The translations under genes were made by a program, and so were the position numbers. Shown in pieces: positions 22,802 to 34,598 of a stretch of DNA of 64,000 nt. The stretch covers positions 21,601 through 85,600 of the forward strand of contig FWCC01000200.1 of assembly GCA_900169235.1 (NCBI GenBank), given 5' to 3'. How positions within the stretch are numbered: the stretch's first letter is position 1; the number at the start of each line of letters is the position of its first letter. Under the pieces are notes generated by a model, which saw nothing but the letters and a program-made list of their open reading frames with translations, was not told the origin of the DNA and ran no database searches. This DNA is from Zarea fungicola. Taxonomy: Eukaryota; Ascomycota; Sordariomycetes; Hypocreales; Cordycipitaceae.

Positions 22802-24859
22802 ATGGCGGACAATAATCAAAGCTGGAGGAGGGATGAGGAGGATGAGGCTGAACAGGAAATTGATGAAACAGTGAGCATTCAACTTGTGCATATCCCGTCG
22901 CCTTCCCCACATGCTAATAACTATAGTCATATAAAGCGCAGAAAGACGCGGTTTTGTTGGCCATTGAGGTTAGTGAGTCGATGCTGAGACCGCCTCCGGC
23001 CTCAGATGCCAAAAAGGCAGACCGGGATAGCCCTGTTCAAGCTGCTCTAAAATGTGCCTTCCACCTGATGGAGCAGCGCATTATATCCAACCCCAAAGAT
23101 ATGATGGGCATATTGCTTTTTGGTACTGAAAAGACCAAGTTTCAGCTTGACGAAAATGGAAGAAGTGGGTTAGGCTATCCTCACTGCTACCTGTTCACGG
23201 ACCTCGACGTACCATCCGCAGATGACGTTAAAGCAATGAGGGCACTTGTGGAGGATGAGGATATGGAAGGCGATATCCTCAAGCCAACATCCGAAACAGT
23301 ATCCATGTCAAATGTACTATTCTGTGCCAACCAGATTTTCACAACGCGGGCAGCCAATTTTGGCAGCCGCCGCCTGTTTTTAGTCACCGACAATGATAAC
23401 CCACATGCAACCGACAAAGCTGCCAGATCTGCAGCGGCTGTACGTGCCAAAGACTTGTACGATCTAGGTGTATCGATCGACCTTTTCCCCATTTCCCATC
23501 AAGACTCGCAATTTGATCTTGCAAAATTCTACGATGTATGCATATCAGGCCAGGCTTTCTTTGCCATTTACTGCTCGCTGACATGTGTCCTAGGATATTT
23601 TGTATCGGGACCCATTGGCAGAGGCAAACTCGCAACAGGTTCTCGTATCTAAATCCGGCGATGGATTAAATTTACTGACGTCGCTCATCTCCAATATCAA
23701 CTCCAAACAGACTCCCAAGCGGGCACTCTTCTCAAACCTACCCCTTGAGATTGCCCCTGGTCTTCAAATTTCTGTCAAGGGTTATAACATCCTTCACAAG
23801 CAAGCCCCAGCGCGAACCTGCTATATCTGGTTGGACGGCGAAAAGCCGCAGCTTGCTGTTGGCGAAACGGCGAGGATCGCCGAAGACAGCACGCGAACTG
23901 TCGAGAAGGGCGAGATGAAGAAAGCGTACAAATTCGGCGGTGAGTATGTATACTTCTCACCGGAAGAGCAAAAACGTCTCAGAGACTTTGGAAGTCCTGT
24001 CATTCGCATTATTGGCTTCAAATCACGACATATGATACCAATCTGGCACAGTGTCAAGAAATCGACATTCATCTATCCTAGCGAGGAAGATTACATTGGC
24101 TCTACTCGCGTTTTTACTGCATTGTGGGAGAAGCTGCTGCATGACGACAAAGTTGCGCTGGCTTGGTGCATTGTGCGGTCCAATGCAAATCCCATGCTGG
24201 CAGCGATTATACCATCAAAATCACCAGCCGATGAACGATCCGGCACGCCGTTTTTACCCGCCGGTCTGTGGCTACACCCTCTTCCGTTTGCAGATGATAT
24301 AAGAGAATTAAAGCCAAGCGGCGGTGGCAAGCTGGTACAGGCATCAGATGACCTAAAGACACAAATGCGCACCATCATTCAGCAGCTGCAGTTACCAAAA
24401 GCCATGTACAACCCGACAAAATATCCAAATCCGTCGTTGCAGTGGCACTACAAAATTCTTCAAGCGCTTGCTCTTGAAGAAGAAGTGCCTGACGTCGCTG
24501 AAGACGCGACCCTTCCGAAATTCAAGGCCATCAGCAAACGCGCTGGCGGTTATCTGGAAGAATGGTCCGAGACCCTGTCGAGTGAGACAAAATCGGCCAC
24601 TGCAGCTAGAGCCGTCAAAAGAGAAAACGAGGACGAATTGCCAGAACGGCCGGCCAAACGTGGAAAGTCCGTTTCTAACGACCAACCAAGTGGTTCTACG
24701 CTGCAGCCCGCGCAACTCAAAGCTATTATTGATGATGGCTCAATTGCGAAAATGACTGTTGCTCAGCTAAAGGATATTGCTGGCGCAAAGGGACTGAGCA
24801 CTAGCGGAAGAAAGTTTGAGATAGTAGAGCGCATCGAGCAATGGGTGGAAGAGAACTGA
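22802..24859 (+). CDS. ku70: Ku70, DNA end-binding subunit of non-homologous end joining
   Basis: Proposed exons are 22802-22870, 22927-23535 and 23594-24859, about 647 aa. The N-terminal von Willebrand A-like domain starts at [19 protein letters not shown]; the beta-barrel core includes [14 protein letters not shown] and the Ku signature [12 protein letters not shown]. The C-terminal arm and a SAP domain ([20 protein letters not shown], final 35 residues) complete the standard Ku70 layout. With Ku80 it encircles broken DNA ends, recruits ligase IV and protects telomeres. In Neurospora the ortholog is mus-51. A basic stretch near ERPAKRGKS is a plausible nuclear signal. It is divergent from HEM15 and followed 388 bp later by a zinc-cluster gene on the same strand. 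Confidence 0.95.
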
Positions 24860-25247
24860 TTGATGTAGCACCATTTGTCAGCCTCTTGCCCATATTAGTT
24901 GATTGTATAATAGCTGAGAGGTTCATATAGATGGCAACCATGGGCTTATAGCTTGACAGCCTAGAACTTTTTCATATTCATGTAAAAATATTAACTTCTG
25001 GTCCGCGTAAAGTATACAATTATCCAACGTGCAAGATTTTGGATAGACGCGTCGCAATGCTTGAATTGGCTGATGATTCGCTCACCCGGCCCCACAGTTT
25101 AGCTTCTATTTCGCACGCCAATAATATGGTTTCCCCTCGTCAACTGCTTTGCGCCTGTCATCAATAGCCGCCATGTACAGAGGTGCCGAGCTTAATGATT
25201 GAAGAATATGAAGGCTAAAACTCAAAGTAAATTGCCTATGTAAAGAC
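24860..25247. other. Short intergenic region between tandem genes
   Basis: This 388-bp stretch holds the KU70 3' end and the next gene's promoter; nothing else is seen. Confidence 0.5.
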
Positions 25248-27999
25248 ATGGCTGACTTTCTGGCTTCTTTCAACTTTGGCGCGGCAGAGGATGAGCCCGT
25301 GAGAGATGAAGCCTATGCCAGCCTCGAAGAGGTACAAGCGCGCTTCCGAGAGCTCTTTCTGGGCAGGGTAACAGAGACACGCGCTGAACACATAAGAACG
25401 ACCCTCGAAATTGGGTCTGCGACGCAATTTACGATTTACGGTGGCCAAGGAGAGAATGTTGACCCAGGCTTGGGTCAAGTGTCCGCCCGCGAGGCGCTCG
25501 TATCACAGCCGCAAAGCAACCCGACTGTACAAAAGACTGTGTCGCAAGAGATACTCAATGCTATTGGGGCTGTGGATAGGAGCGCATGGTCGATAGCAGA
25601 CGAAGTGCGCAATACACAGGGTTGGGTACTCACGTACTGCTGCAGCCAATCGTGGCAGCAATGGGCACGTCCCGGCAAGACGGCGCAAAAGCATGCAGTC
25701 TTGGATTACAGTCAAAAAGAGCTGGATTCAGCGTCTCGCAGTATGTCCTTTATGTTGTATTATTATTTATTTATTTTATTTTGGCTGTTGCTAACGTGCA
25801 CAGCGCGACCTGCGTTCGACTGTCGAGGTTCTATATCACTTATCTTCTCAAAGACCAACGGTGCAATAACAATCAACTATTCGCACACCCCAATTCACCG
25901 AACAGTCGGAGAGGTGTATGACATGTTTAAACCGCCACCGCCACCGCACAGCGCCCTGCCTAAGAAGAAAGCCCCTGGCTCGGCAAAAAAGAGTGATGCA
26001 CCTCGCAGGAAGCGTCCGGCGACCGATACAAATGGGGTATCAGTACCCAATAAACGCAGCAGGAAGCCAAAATCTGGCGCAAAAAACCAACTTTCGCAAG
26101 CAGAGCTTGTACTAATGACGGATGAAGATCTCGCGACGACGAATGGGGGCTCGGCAGCGACGATGGGAGATCCCTCTGATCATATTGCTCTCGCAGCTCT
26201 TTCAGTAGCAGTGTCCACTGAATCAGCGAACCGTGCACCAGTATCGAATAACGAAAAAGGCTCAACGGCAAAGAGTAACACAACATCGCTAAATGTCTCG
26301 CCGGAAGAAGCAACGCGAAGGCGCGAAGTAGCTACCACGAAGCTCACGGAAGCAGGCATCAGTCCATCTTCGCTCTCTGATGATCAGTTCAGCATTTTCT
26401 CAAACCAATCCCCAGAGGTACAAGCGGAGTCGCTCAAGATGCTTGTTGAGTACGGAGCAGAGAGATTACATATTGTCCACCCAGCCAAGAAAAATAGCCC
26501 TCTACTGCCAGCGACTCAGCCCATTGACGAATCGGTTGCATCTGGTTCAGTGGACCCTCAACTTCTTGGCAATGATACGGGTAACAACAATGCCGGCCCG
26601 GACGAGCTAGCTGCGGAGCCGATTGTGGTATCGAAGACTCCCCAGAAAGCGAAACGGGTGGCGATGTCACGAGTGTTTTGTTTTAATTGCAAACTTTCTA
26701 AATCAAAGGTACGCTCAAAAGTAAGCCTCCATGCGATACTTGTCTAATAACTACTAGTGCTCAAAGGAGAGACCGACTTGCACTTTGTGTCAGGAGAGTG
26801 GCTTGAGCTGCGAATATCCAGCAGTCAAACCGAGAGCTAAGAAGTCTGCTGCCGTCGTGGCAGATGAGGACGATACAATAATAACAGAGAATCTCGACGC
26901 AGAAAGCGAGGATGATGATGAAGCAACCGCGGCCCCTGGCTTTACAGAAGTTCCAGATCTCCGTCAGCCACCGACTTACGGCCAAGCCCCAATAGCAAAT
27001 ATGATGCAGATCACACCGGACGACGAGGGAAATGGTTCCCGCCCCATTGGGGAAACGACCATACAGCCGACCGTTGAACACCGTGTTGAGCCAAGCCCGC
27101 TGAGCTGGAGCTCGGGAGGCTCTGGGCTGGCATTACCTCGCGGACGCGTTTACTATCCAACCAAGACCCCAAATGACACCGCCCAGAACAATGGTAGCGC
27201 TGCTGCGGATACTGGACGCACTAAGGTACAGCACCAGGCCACAGCCTCAACTAGCAAAGGCAGAACCAGAGTGCCAACACCTACTCAAGGCCGCCTCGCA
27301 GAACCACCACGAGAAAGACATGAGAGTCCTCTTGAACGACACAACCCAATGAGACATGAAACATATCAAACATACCAACGCAGTCCTCTTACACTGGAGA
27401 AGGTGTCACCACTGAACCCTTACAGCCAACCGGTGCAGCCTCAATACAACGCCCCATACGGCGACCCATACAAACAAAACTCCAGCTATGACAATCATCA
27501 GGGAAACTATCCCCAGCTCGATGACACTGCGTCGGATAGGATTGCATATGACCCTAACGCGTACAAACAGAACACCGCGTCTAGATCCTTTACTCCGCAA
27601 CAGCCAGCAGTAGTCGACCACTCTACTAGCAGCAGCACTGTGAAGGGCATGAGGGGCCTCCCTAACAGGCAAGAAGTCTCAGTGGGCAACACCCTTCAAA
27701 GTTTTCATGGTTATGGAAACAACAATAGCCATCATAGTCCCGCAATGCTGTCGGTGCATGCCCCAAGCCAACAGCGGGATGCTGGCGGGAAAGGCACTGG
27801 GTTACAAGGGATGGTGGGTGTGTCCAAGCACGCCGCGCATCAAAAGACGCACCATTCACGACCTACACAAAAGGCGGCACAAAACCGCTCGCAGCAGCAG
27901 TCATCCTGGTACGGTGGTCTGAGCGGGCTCCATAGCAGCTCGTCAGGCAATGCGCACCAAAATCACGACTGGGGGTCTGAGCACGGAAGCTGGAACTGA
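25248..27999 (+). CDS. Zn2Cys6 protein with central zinc cluster
   Basis: Proposed exons are 25248-25740, 25804-26708 and 26758-27999, about 879 aa. An ordered N-terminal region of about 220 residues (blocks WVLTYCCSQSWQQWARPGK and AITINYSHTPIHRTV) precedes a basic linker (KKKAPGSAKKS, RRKRPA) that is probably a nuclear signal. The zinc cluster is central, not N-terminal: cysteines at 457, 460, 467, 474, 477 and 484 give CX2CX6CX6CX2CX6C, restored only after splicing the second intron. The C-terminal half is low-complexity, rich in Gln, Asn, Ser and Pro, as in activation domains. The usual fungal-specific middle homology domain is absent. The first intron is 63 nt, a multiple of three, and contains no stop. 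I infer a DNA-binding regulator; the target is unknown. Confidence 0.82.
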
Positions 28000-28390
28000 G
28001 AACAGCATCTCATGCTTGGGAGTTTGAGTAAGCGACATTCTCTGTAATTTTATGTAAATAATCTTTTTTAACCGAAAGGGGATCGACTCTACCTGTAAAA
28101 GGAATGGAGTAATGGCGTATCGGTTACGCAAGGACATTGCTGTGATTTTCTCTGCTTATTTCACAGTTGATAGATACCATTATGAATCCGATCTTTTTCT
28201 GAAATTTTCAAGTTTATATTGCAAAGTAAAATACATAGCGCCGGTGATGATGTCTAGTGCCCAAGAAATGACCAACAACTAAAATACATCGCTACATCCA
28301 TTCTATTCTAAATTATTACCAGATTTACCATGTCCATTAGTTTATGTGCGTGTGTCGCGTAGCTACAATCCAAGAATGTAAACATTTCCT
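28000..28390. other. Convergent intergenic region
   Basis: This lies between the 3' ends of the zinc-cluster gene and the transporter gene. It is AT-rich with no gene; probably 3' UTRs. Confidence 0.5.
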
Positions 28391-30316
28391 TTAGCCAGAC
28401 AAGGCAAACTTGCTCATGGCACGCAACCTGGCACCGTAAAAGTACAAAAGCCAGATGCCCACAATACCAATGACACTCAGGCCACCGAGCAGGCTGGTGC
28501 CTCGGGCGACACCCAGGTTACCAAACAAAGGGTGGGCAAAGAGGACGCTGCCACAGGCGAGGGCACTGCGGAAGAAGTCGTTGGCGGCGAAGAGGCTGGC
28601 GGCGTACATGGGGTAGCTGAGGGGAATGTAGACAAAGATGCACTGCATGACGACGAAGACCGTGGCGCCATAAATCGTGATGCCGATGGTGGGCACGATC
28701 CAGTGGATGTCGGCGCGGGCAGTCCAGGCGAAGAGGAAGAGGCCAATGGTCGGGCCAAAGGCGGCGAGAAGGGCGGGGATGAGGCGTTCCTCTTGAGCAC
28801 CGAAGCCGAATTTCTCAATGCGCGGGCTCATGTAGTAGTAGAGATAGCAGAAGTAGGTGACGACACCAATAATGCAGGCGACGAGGATGCAGAGGAAAAC
28901 GAGGCCGAGCTCGCCAATAGTCATGCCGTAGTAGACGGGGTAGACGAGAGGGAAGACCTCAAAGACTATAAGAGAGGAAAAAAGGAAATTAGTGTCTTGC
29001 GAACCAAGAGAAGCAGAAAACGGCTGTTTCAATTTGTAACATTTTGTCACTTACAGGAGTAGTAGATTCCGTAGATGATGGCGCTGTAGATCTGAACAAA
29101 CATGACAGCTGGGTCTTTTAGGGTAATTTCAAGAGGCTTGATGAGGGCATCGATGAAGACAGACGTCATATTCAAGTTTTGCTGGTCAATTTCGCTCTGT
29201 GACATGAAGCGGCTGTCACCAGTGAGCTTGCGAAGACGCTGAGCGCGGTGCAGCAGGATGGTCTGGCCGCTGGTCTCAGGGAGGAGACACAGCATGACGA
29301 TGAAGACGGGAGCAGAAGCCCAGATAGACTCAAACAGGGACCAGCGCCAGCCCATGATAGGGACAGAGTAGCCACTAAGGAGAGGGCCAAGAGCAGCTGC
29401 AGAAAAAAATTAGCACAAGTAATAGACAAGCAGATAAGAATAGTGGAAGAAAATAAAAATAAACCAACTTACGTCCACAGTAGGCAGCGGAAACCCAAGC
29501 CATCATGGCGTACGGGATGGCCATCAAGCTGTACATGTCGCCCAGGGAGGCACCACCTGAAGCCAGACAGGGCGAGCCGAAGAATCCCTGCAGGAAACGC
29601 AATACCATGAGGCCGGCGTAATTCTGGACAAAGGCTGTTGGGATGGACAGGATAACAAAGAGGAACATTGTGACCATGTACACTGGATTGCGACCAATGC
29701 TAGGAATCTCGCTGAGCGGGGAGAAGATGAGAGGACCGGTGCCATATCCCAAAACGTAAATGGAGAGACCTAGTGTGGCCTTGAGCAGGCTCACGTTGAG
29801 CTCTTCAATAACGCCCTCGGTCGAGGCCGTGTAGATGGCGGATGTGGTGTACACGACAAAAGTGTAGAGACAGATAATGAGGGCAATGGTATTGCGCTTG
29901 TTGTTGGACCAGTTGTGAGGATCTTCAGGGTCATCAGTGAAGTACCAGTCGACAAGGATGGCGCCGTCCTTTGTCCGGCGCGGCGCGATGGGGATCGACT
30001 GTGTCTTTTCCAGTCTGTGAATCTCATCGGCCTCGAGAGCCCCCTCGGTGATGCTATTGATACCGTCGCGGTGCGACTGAATATGCTGCACTGGTGTCGT
30101 TTCATCGCCGTCTGAGACGGTGTTGTCATCGTCGAGCGAGGTTGATGACCTAGACGTTGGGATCTTTTCTGCGCCGGTGCTGCTACCCTTCAGAATATCC
30201 GCGTACGCTTGAGGAAGCTCAAACCCGGGCTTTTCCTCTGGATACTGGAGGTATCGGTTCTTGGTGGCGTAGCGGATGATTTGGCCTACGGCCGAGTCAC
30301 GGAAAATATCCGCCAT
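28391..30316 (-). CDS. MFS drug:H+ antiporter, DHA1 family (Flr1/Mdr1/Caf5-like)
   Basis: Proposed exons are 30316-29473, 29396-29055 and 28965-28391, about 586 aa. The N-terminus MADIFRDSAVGQIIRYATKN and the pre-membrane block ILVDWYFTDDPEDPHNWSN are typical of the yeast Flr1 / Candida Mdr1 / fission yeast Caf5 group. About twelve membrane segments follow; YVLGYGTGPLIFSPLSEIP covers the loop motif and GSPCLASGGASLGDMY the motif C region of antiporters. Splicing the first intron restores YCGPALGPLLSGY, which is continuous with the family consensus. It should sit in the plasma membrane and export unrelated toxic compounds by proton exchange. No biosynthetic cluster surrounds it, so general drug resistance is more likely than export of one metabolite. 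Confidence 0.9.
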
Positions 30317-32635
30317 TTCGATCGATGCAATGTAAGACTGTTTTTATACCACTATGCTGCAAATAAAATTGGGAATGAAGATTTTAAAACAGTGAGCTTA
30401 ATGGAAGTACTGCTTTACGTATACTGTCGATGTAGGTCGGGGTAAGATCTGTAGCAGCGTAGACAGTAGCAAGTCTGTTGAGTGTGGCGATAACGAATTT
30501 AAGTCATGGTGAATGGAGGGCGAAGCACTATATCTTATACATGTTGCTATTTAGACGAGCCACTACAGGATCGGAGCATGGACACGGACAAGAGCGATAT
30601 GGAAGGTCCAAGAAAGAGGATTATTAAAAATTGACTGGCTCCATATGTAAGGTTAATGGCCAATGTGAATAATCAAGCGAAAAGAGGAGCCAAGTGCAAC
30701 AGGGGGTGCAGAACGGCGTGAACCAAAGTCGAGTCACCGCGGAGTTAACTAGTTGACTAACGAAAGAGTCCTTTGTAATGAGTTCAAATTTTATTGTTCG
30801 CTTTTGCTACTCGGTACAAATGAATCTAAAATCCGACGTGCGCTTTGCCTAGTCTAGCAGTGACTTTGGGGGCAGGATGGAATCAGAGTTATTACGGTGT
30901 GGCTTGGGATCTCAAGGCTCAGAATTATCAGCCAGAATAATCGGACAGTCCTTGACCAATTGAACTCCCTGCTGGCCCCGTGAAAATAGAGTGCAATGGA
31001 CAAGGCTGATGAATTAGTGGTTTCCCTGAGCAAATCGGGTGTTGAGCTGAAAGGGCGTATGATTTGGATTACCAACCTTTCGGCGGAAAGCGTCCTTTTG
31101 GCACGCGTATTTCGGTTCAGCCAGCCCGGATTGATAAATACTGTGGAGACACATACCTTATTGCGCCGCTTACATATACACATCCATCTTGTTACATCTC
31201 AACGAAGAGACCTTTGATGTTAGGCTACCAGGATGCAGCTTATCCTGGTAGATTTCGCTAGAGCCTCTCTATTATTAGGTAGGTAGGTATTCGCGAGAAG
31301 GTAAAGTGTTACTACACCCACTGAACCGAGTTGGAGCCGTCTGTGAAAGGAGCCCGGCTGAACAAGTTCCCATGCGATTACTATGACCGCGCAGGCTGAT
31401 TTGTCCAAGCTTTCGTCTTGCACGGGCAACACACCAGATCCAATAGCCACATTCATGCTCCTGACTATATTCAGATTAGTGTCAACCGGATTATTCCTCC
31501 ATGAATATTGCAAACAGTGATATGTTTGATATTGCCCAGTCGCATCCCGGTTGAACAGCGCCATGTGGGCGAGCTAGTCTTTAGCTCAAACCTTGGAACC
31601 CATTCACTGGTCGCTTACAAAACATTAAATTCTATGGTATTGACCTCTGTTAACCATTCTACCAAACATTGTTTGTGCCTTTTAAAGCACATCTCACTAA
31701 AAACATGGCGTTTGTTGAACTTGGTAGGACCTAGAAGAGATAGTCAATGCCGATCCAGGCTTAATCACACTTAGGCGTAGTTGGATAGGCCGAAACAGGT
31801 AGGACCGCGGACGATTTGTTGAGTGAACTAATGGAACCTTAGAAATCTGTTCAACAACGACCATTTAGAATCGATCCGTTTGGAATGTAAAGCAGTAAAA
31901 CAATCAATTTGCCACATAATCGCAAAATGATGTGCTTCCATTGCATAATTTCAAAGCAGAATACCCAATCAATGTGTAGATTGCAACTCTCTATGAAGTA
32001 CATTCATCCGAGTTTTATTTACTTACATGCTGCCATTTGTGGGATGAGCTCTTTTTTCCTCCGCGGTCGAAGGGGAGCCCGGGGCGAACACACCACTTTA
32101 TAGCGGCTACATAATAAGAATTCATACTGGAGCCTCGTCCCAAACAGGACTAGCAACCTCAGAAATCCAAGAGCCTACATACGTCATCTTGAAAAATCAA
32201 AAAAACAAAGCAGTTAAAAAATTAACGGAGACTCATAGGCCGTGGTTGAAACTTAATCTCGTCCATCTTGTCCATCGCCGACAAACTCGGCGCAAGTCAA
32301 CGGACATACGTAAAATCGTGCAAGACGGCCAAACTAAACCCCGATCTCCGCCAGCCTGAATGGATAACCAAGGAGCTCGTCGATGGACTTACGAGCAACA
32401 CCGGAAATAATACTTCGTATTTCCTTTACCATCCGGCTATTGCACATCTTCGTTTCTTGTGAGAAAACGGAAAAAGAGAAAAGAGAAAGTTACAGCATTG
32501 AAACATAGGTGTGAGATGACAGGGAGTAAAGATGATGCTTGCACCAGCGTTTAATGTACATTGAGCAGTACTGCCCTTGCTGGATTATATTATTTCTAGA
32601 CGTAGTATACAATTATTCACACAATATTGGCCGCC
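30317..32635. other. Gene-free region of 2.3 kb
   Basis: It lies upstream of the transporter and beyond the end of the next gene. Open frames are short; the longest, 31220-31564 on the minus strand (114 aa, ATG start), has no recognisable motif. AGGT is repeated near 31277-31288. A more GC-balanced patch around 32240-32460 may be an old gene fragment but cannot be identified. The region nearest 30316 should hold the transporter promoter. Confidence 0.45.
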
Positions 32636-34264
32636 TCATGCCATGAGTGTCCACCAGACTGGCCGCTCAATGCCAGATGTATCCAACCCTCGCTCAATCA
32701 ACTTATCAAAACACGCCTGTCCCTGCGTCATCCTTCCATCTGCAAAGAGCTCCGTGACTATAGAATTAAACCGCTCCATTCGCATTGTAGTCTCACCGCC
32801 CACCTTCAGATGGTTTGTCAAGAAGTTGTCGCAGAGCGTATTGATAGTGCCAATGTCCTTGCATTGTCGGATAAGCTGCAGCGTCATGTCGCTTGAGCAC
32901 TCAGTGCCACACAGTTTCTCATACTCGAAAAATAAATCCATCGCTGCGTCATAGTCCGATGCGGCAATCTGCTTGGTCATGGCCGCATCTACGAGCGACC
33001 GAGGTAGAAGTCGTCCTTCTTGATTCACGTCAAACAGCCAGCGGTTTAACACAGTGCCCATGCCCTGCGTGACTTCGATGAGACGACCCATAACCTCTTT
33101 TGTGACGGGAATGCCGCTCTCGTGCATGATGGAGTAGATTCGCACAACGCTGGCCAGGTCGCCGGTTCGCATAAAGGCGTCAATAAGACTGTCGTAGTGA
33201 TAGTCGCGCATCCGTGTTCGGTGCGCCAGCATGTCCAACGCCTCTGTTGCCAACGCGGTATCGGCTTCGCGCGCTGCTGTGTCTAGCACATTCTCAACAA
33301 TGCCATCCGGAGGGTTAACTCTGCCGGTTCGCACCAGGGCGTTCCACCCTGCGACTGTGCCGGGGTAGTGAAACGCTGCGCTGCAGACATCCAAGGCGAA
33401 CAGCTGCAAGGCGTCGAAGCCTTCCGTGGCCCTGAGCTCCATCCGTATGGACAAAATTTCCAGCATTTCATCCAGAAACCCCATCCTGCCAAACACGAAG
33501 ATGAAAATGTCATAGGCCCACGGGTCGACCCGAGTTTTGGCAGCATGCAGCTCCATCAGCGTATCATACGCCATCTCATATTGTTCATCGCGCAGGTAAG
33601 CCAGGGCAGTCGTTTGTCGGTTCGTATGCCACTTGCGCCGTCTCATAACGGCGAGGACTTCCAGAAGTGCCACGTAGTTGGGGTGCACGGTGAGAGATTC
33701 GAGAGCACTGTTGTAGAATGCCGCCGTCGGCTCAATTCCCTGGCGCGATAAGTCCCGCATAATGTTTACGGCCGTGATGCCGCTGCCTTGCGGATCACCC
33801 ATGGCGTCCATCATGCATTCGTACAGGAATGCCGTTAGGCGTTGTTTGCGCACCACGATCAAATGCCGGACTAGCTGTATGATGCGTTCGTGTCGCTGCA
33901 CAGGCGACGTACTTGTCCAAGGCTTCTCCCGACCACGGAGTATGTGTATACTCTCGACAAGCTCGTCTATGGTGGCACTAGAAAGCTCTTGTTCCGTCGG
34001 CGGCAGTTTACGGTCGAATAGATAGCTGTAGCTTGACCCGGAATGCTTCGGTTTGCCCACGCTAAACATGTCTTGGATATATGTGTCAATTGACGCTGAG
34101 CCTTGTGCGCTATACGCCCGGTTCTGCGCTGCTTGGCCCCTGGTAAGCTGTGCAGGATGTGTGCGGGATGGTAGAAGTCGAGAGGCACCATTGGTGAGTG
34201 TTCCGTCAAAGGATGGACAAAGGCAGCGCCATAGGCCGTCGAATATTACCGTGCTGCGCTTCAT
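32636..34264 (-). CDS. Mitochondrial helical-repeat (PPR-like) protein
   Basis: An intron-free frame of 542 aa starts at ATG 34264. The N-terminus is Arg/Ser-rich and poor in acidic residues (RLLPSRTHPAQLTRGQAAQN), as in matrix targeting signals. The body is a chain of helical pairs with PPR-like phrasing: AVNIMRDLSRQGIEPTAAFY, YEMAYDTLMELHAAKTRVDP, LASVVRIYSIMHESGIPVTK, and a last one near MTQGQACFDKLIERGLD. PPR proteins bind organellar RNA and act in mitochondrial RNA stability, processing or translation; the target cannot be told from sequence. The gene is divergent from LSM4. Confidence 0.78.
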   Translation of the reverse strand: MKRSTVIFDGLWRCLCPSFDGTLTNGASRLLPSRTHPAQLTRGQAAQNRAYSAQGSASIDTYIQDMFSVGKPKHSGSSYSYLFDRKLPPTEQELSSATIDELVESIHILRGREKPWTSTSPVQRHERIIQLVRHLIVVRKQRLTAFLYECMMDAMGDPQGSGITAVNIMRDLSRQGIEPTAAFYNSALESLTVHPNYVALLEVLAVMRRRKWHTNRQTTALAYLRDEQYEMAYDTLMELHAAKTRVDPWAYDIFIFVFGRMGFLDEMLEILSIRMELRATEGFDALQLFALDVCSAAFHYPGTVAGWNALVRTGRVNPPDGIVENVLDTAAREADTALATEALDMLAHRTRMRDYHYDSLIDAFMRTGDLASVVRIYSIMHESGIPVTKEVMGRLIEVTQGMGTVLNRWLFDVNQEGRLLPRSLVDAAMTKQIAASDYDAAMDLFFEYEKLCGTECSSDMTLQLIRQCKDIGTINTLCDNFLTNHLKVGGETTMRMERFNSIVTELFADGRMTQGQACFDKLIERGLDTSGIERPVWWTLMA

Positions 34265-34598
34265 TTTTTATCCTCGTCTTCCCCCCTGTGCATTCTCTCA
34301 AATTTTTCTGCGATAATGCATTGTTTTCGAAAAGTCCAACAACTGCAAGGGGGATGACGATGCATCAGGTTCAACATAGTTGGCGGAAGGCATCCGCAAG
34401 CAACAACCGGGGCAATGCAACTGGCGAGGTCTGTCCGGCGCCCACCTTGCTCAGCCCACCATCAACACTCCCTGCAAGTGACCCCGACGACGACGGAAGC
34501 TCCAAACCGAACATCCAGCTACTACGCCGCCGACGATCCACTGAGCCTGGCCTTCTGTAATAGTTCCTTTTCACAAAAATAGCGAGATCCAATCGGCA
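34265..34598. promoter_or_regulatory. Divergent PPR-like gene/LSM4 promoter region
   Basis: This 334-bp stretch separates two outward-facing start codons and must contain both promoters. No named site was recognised. Confidence 0.5.
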
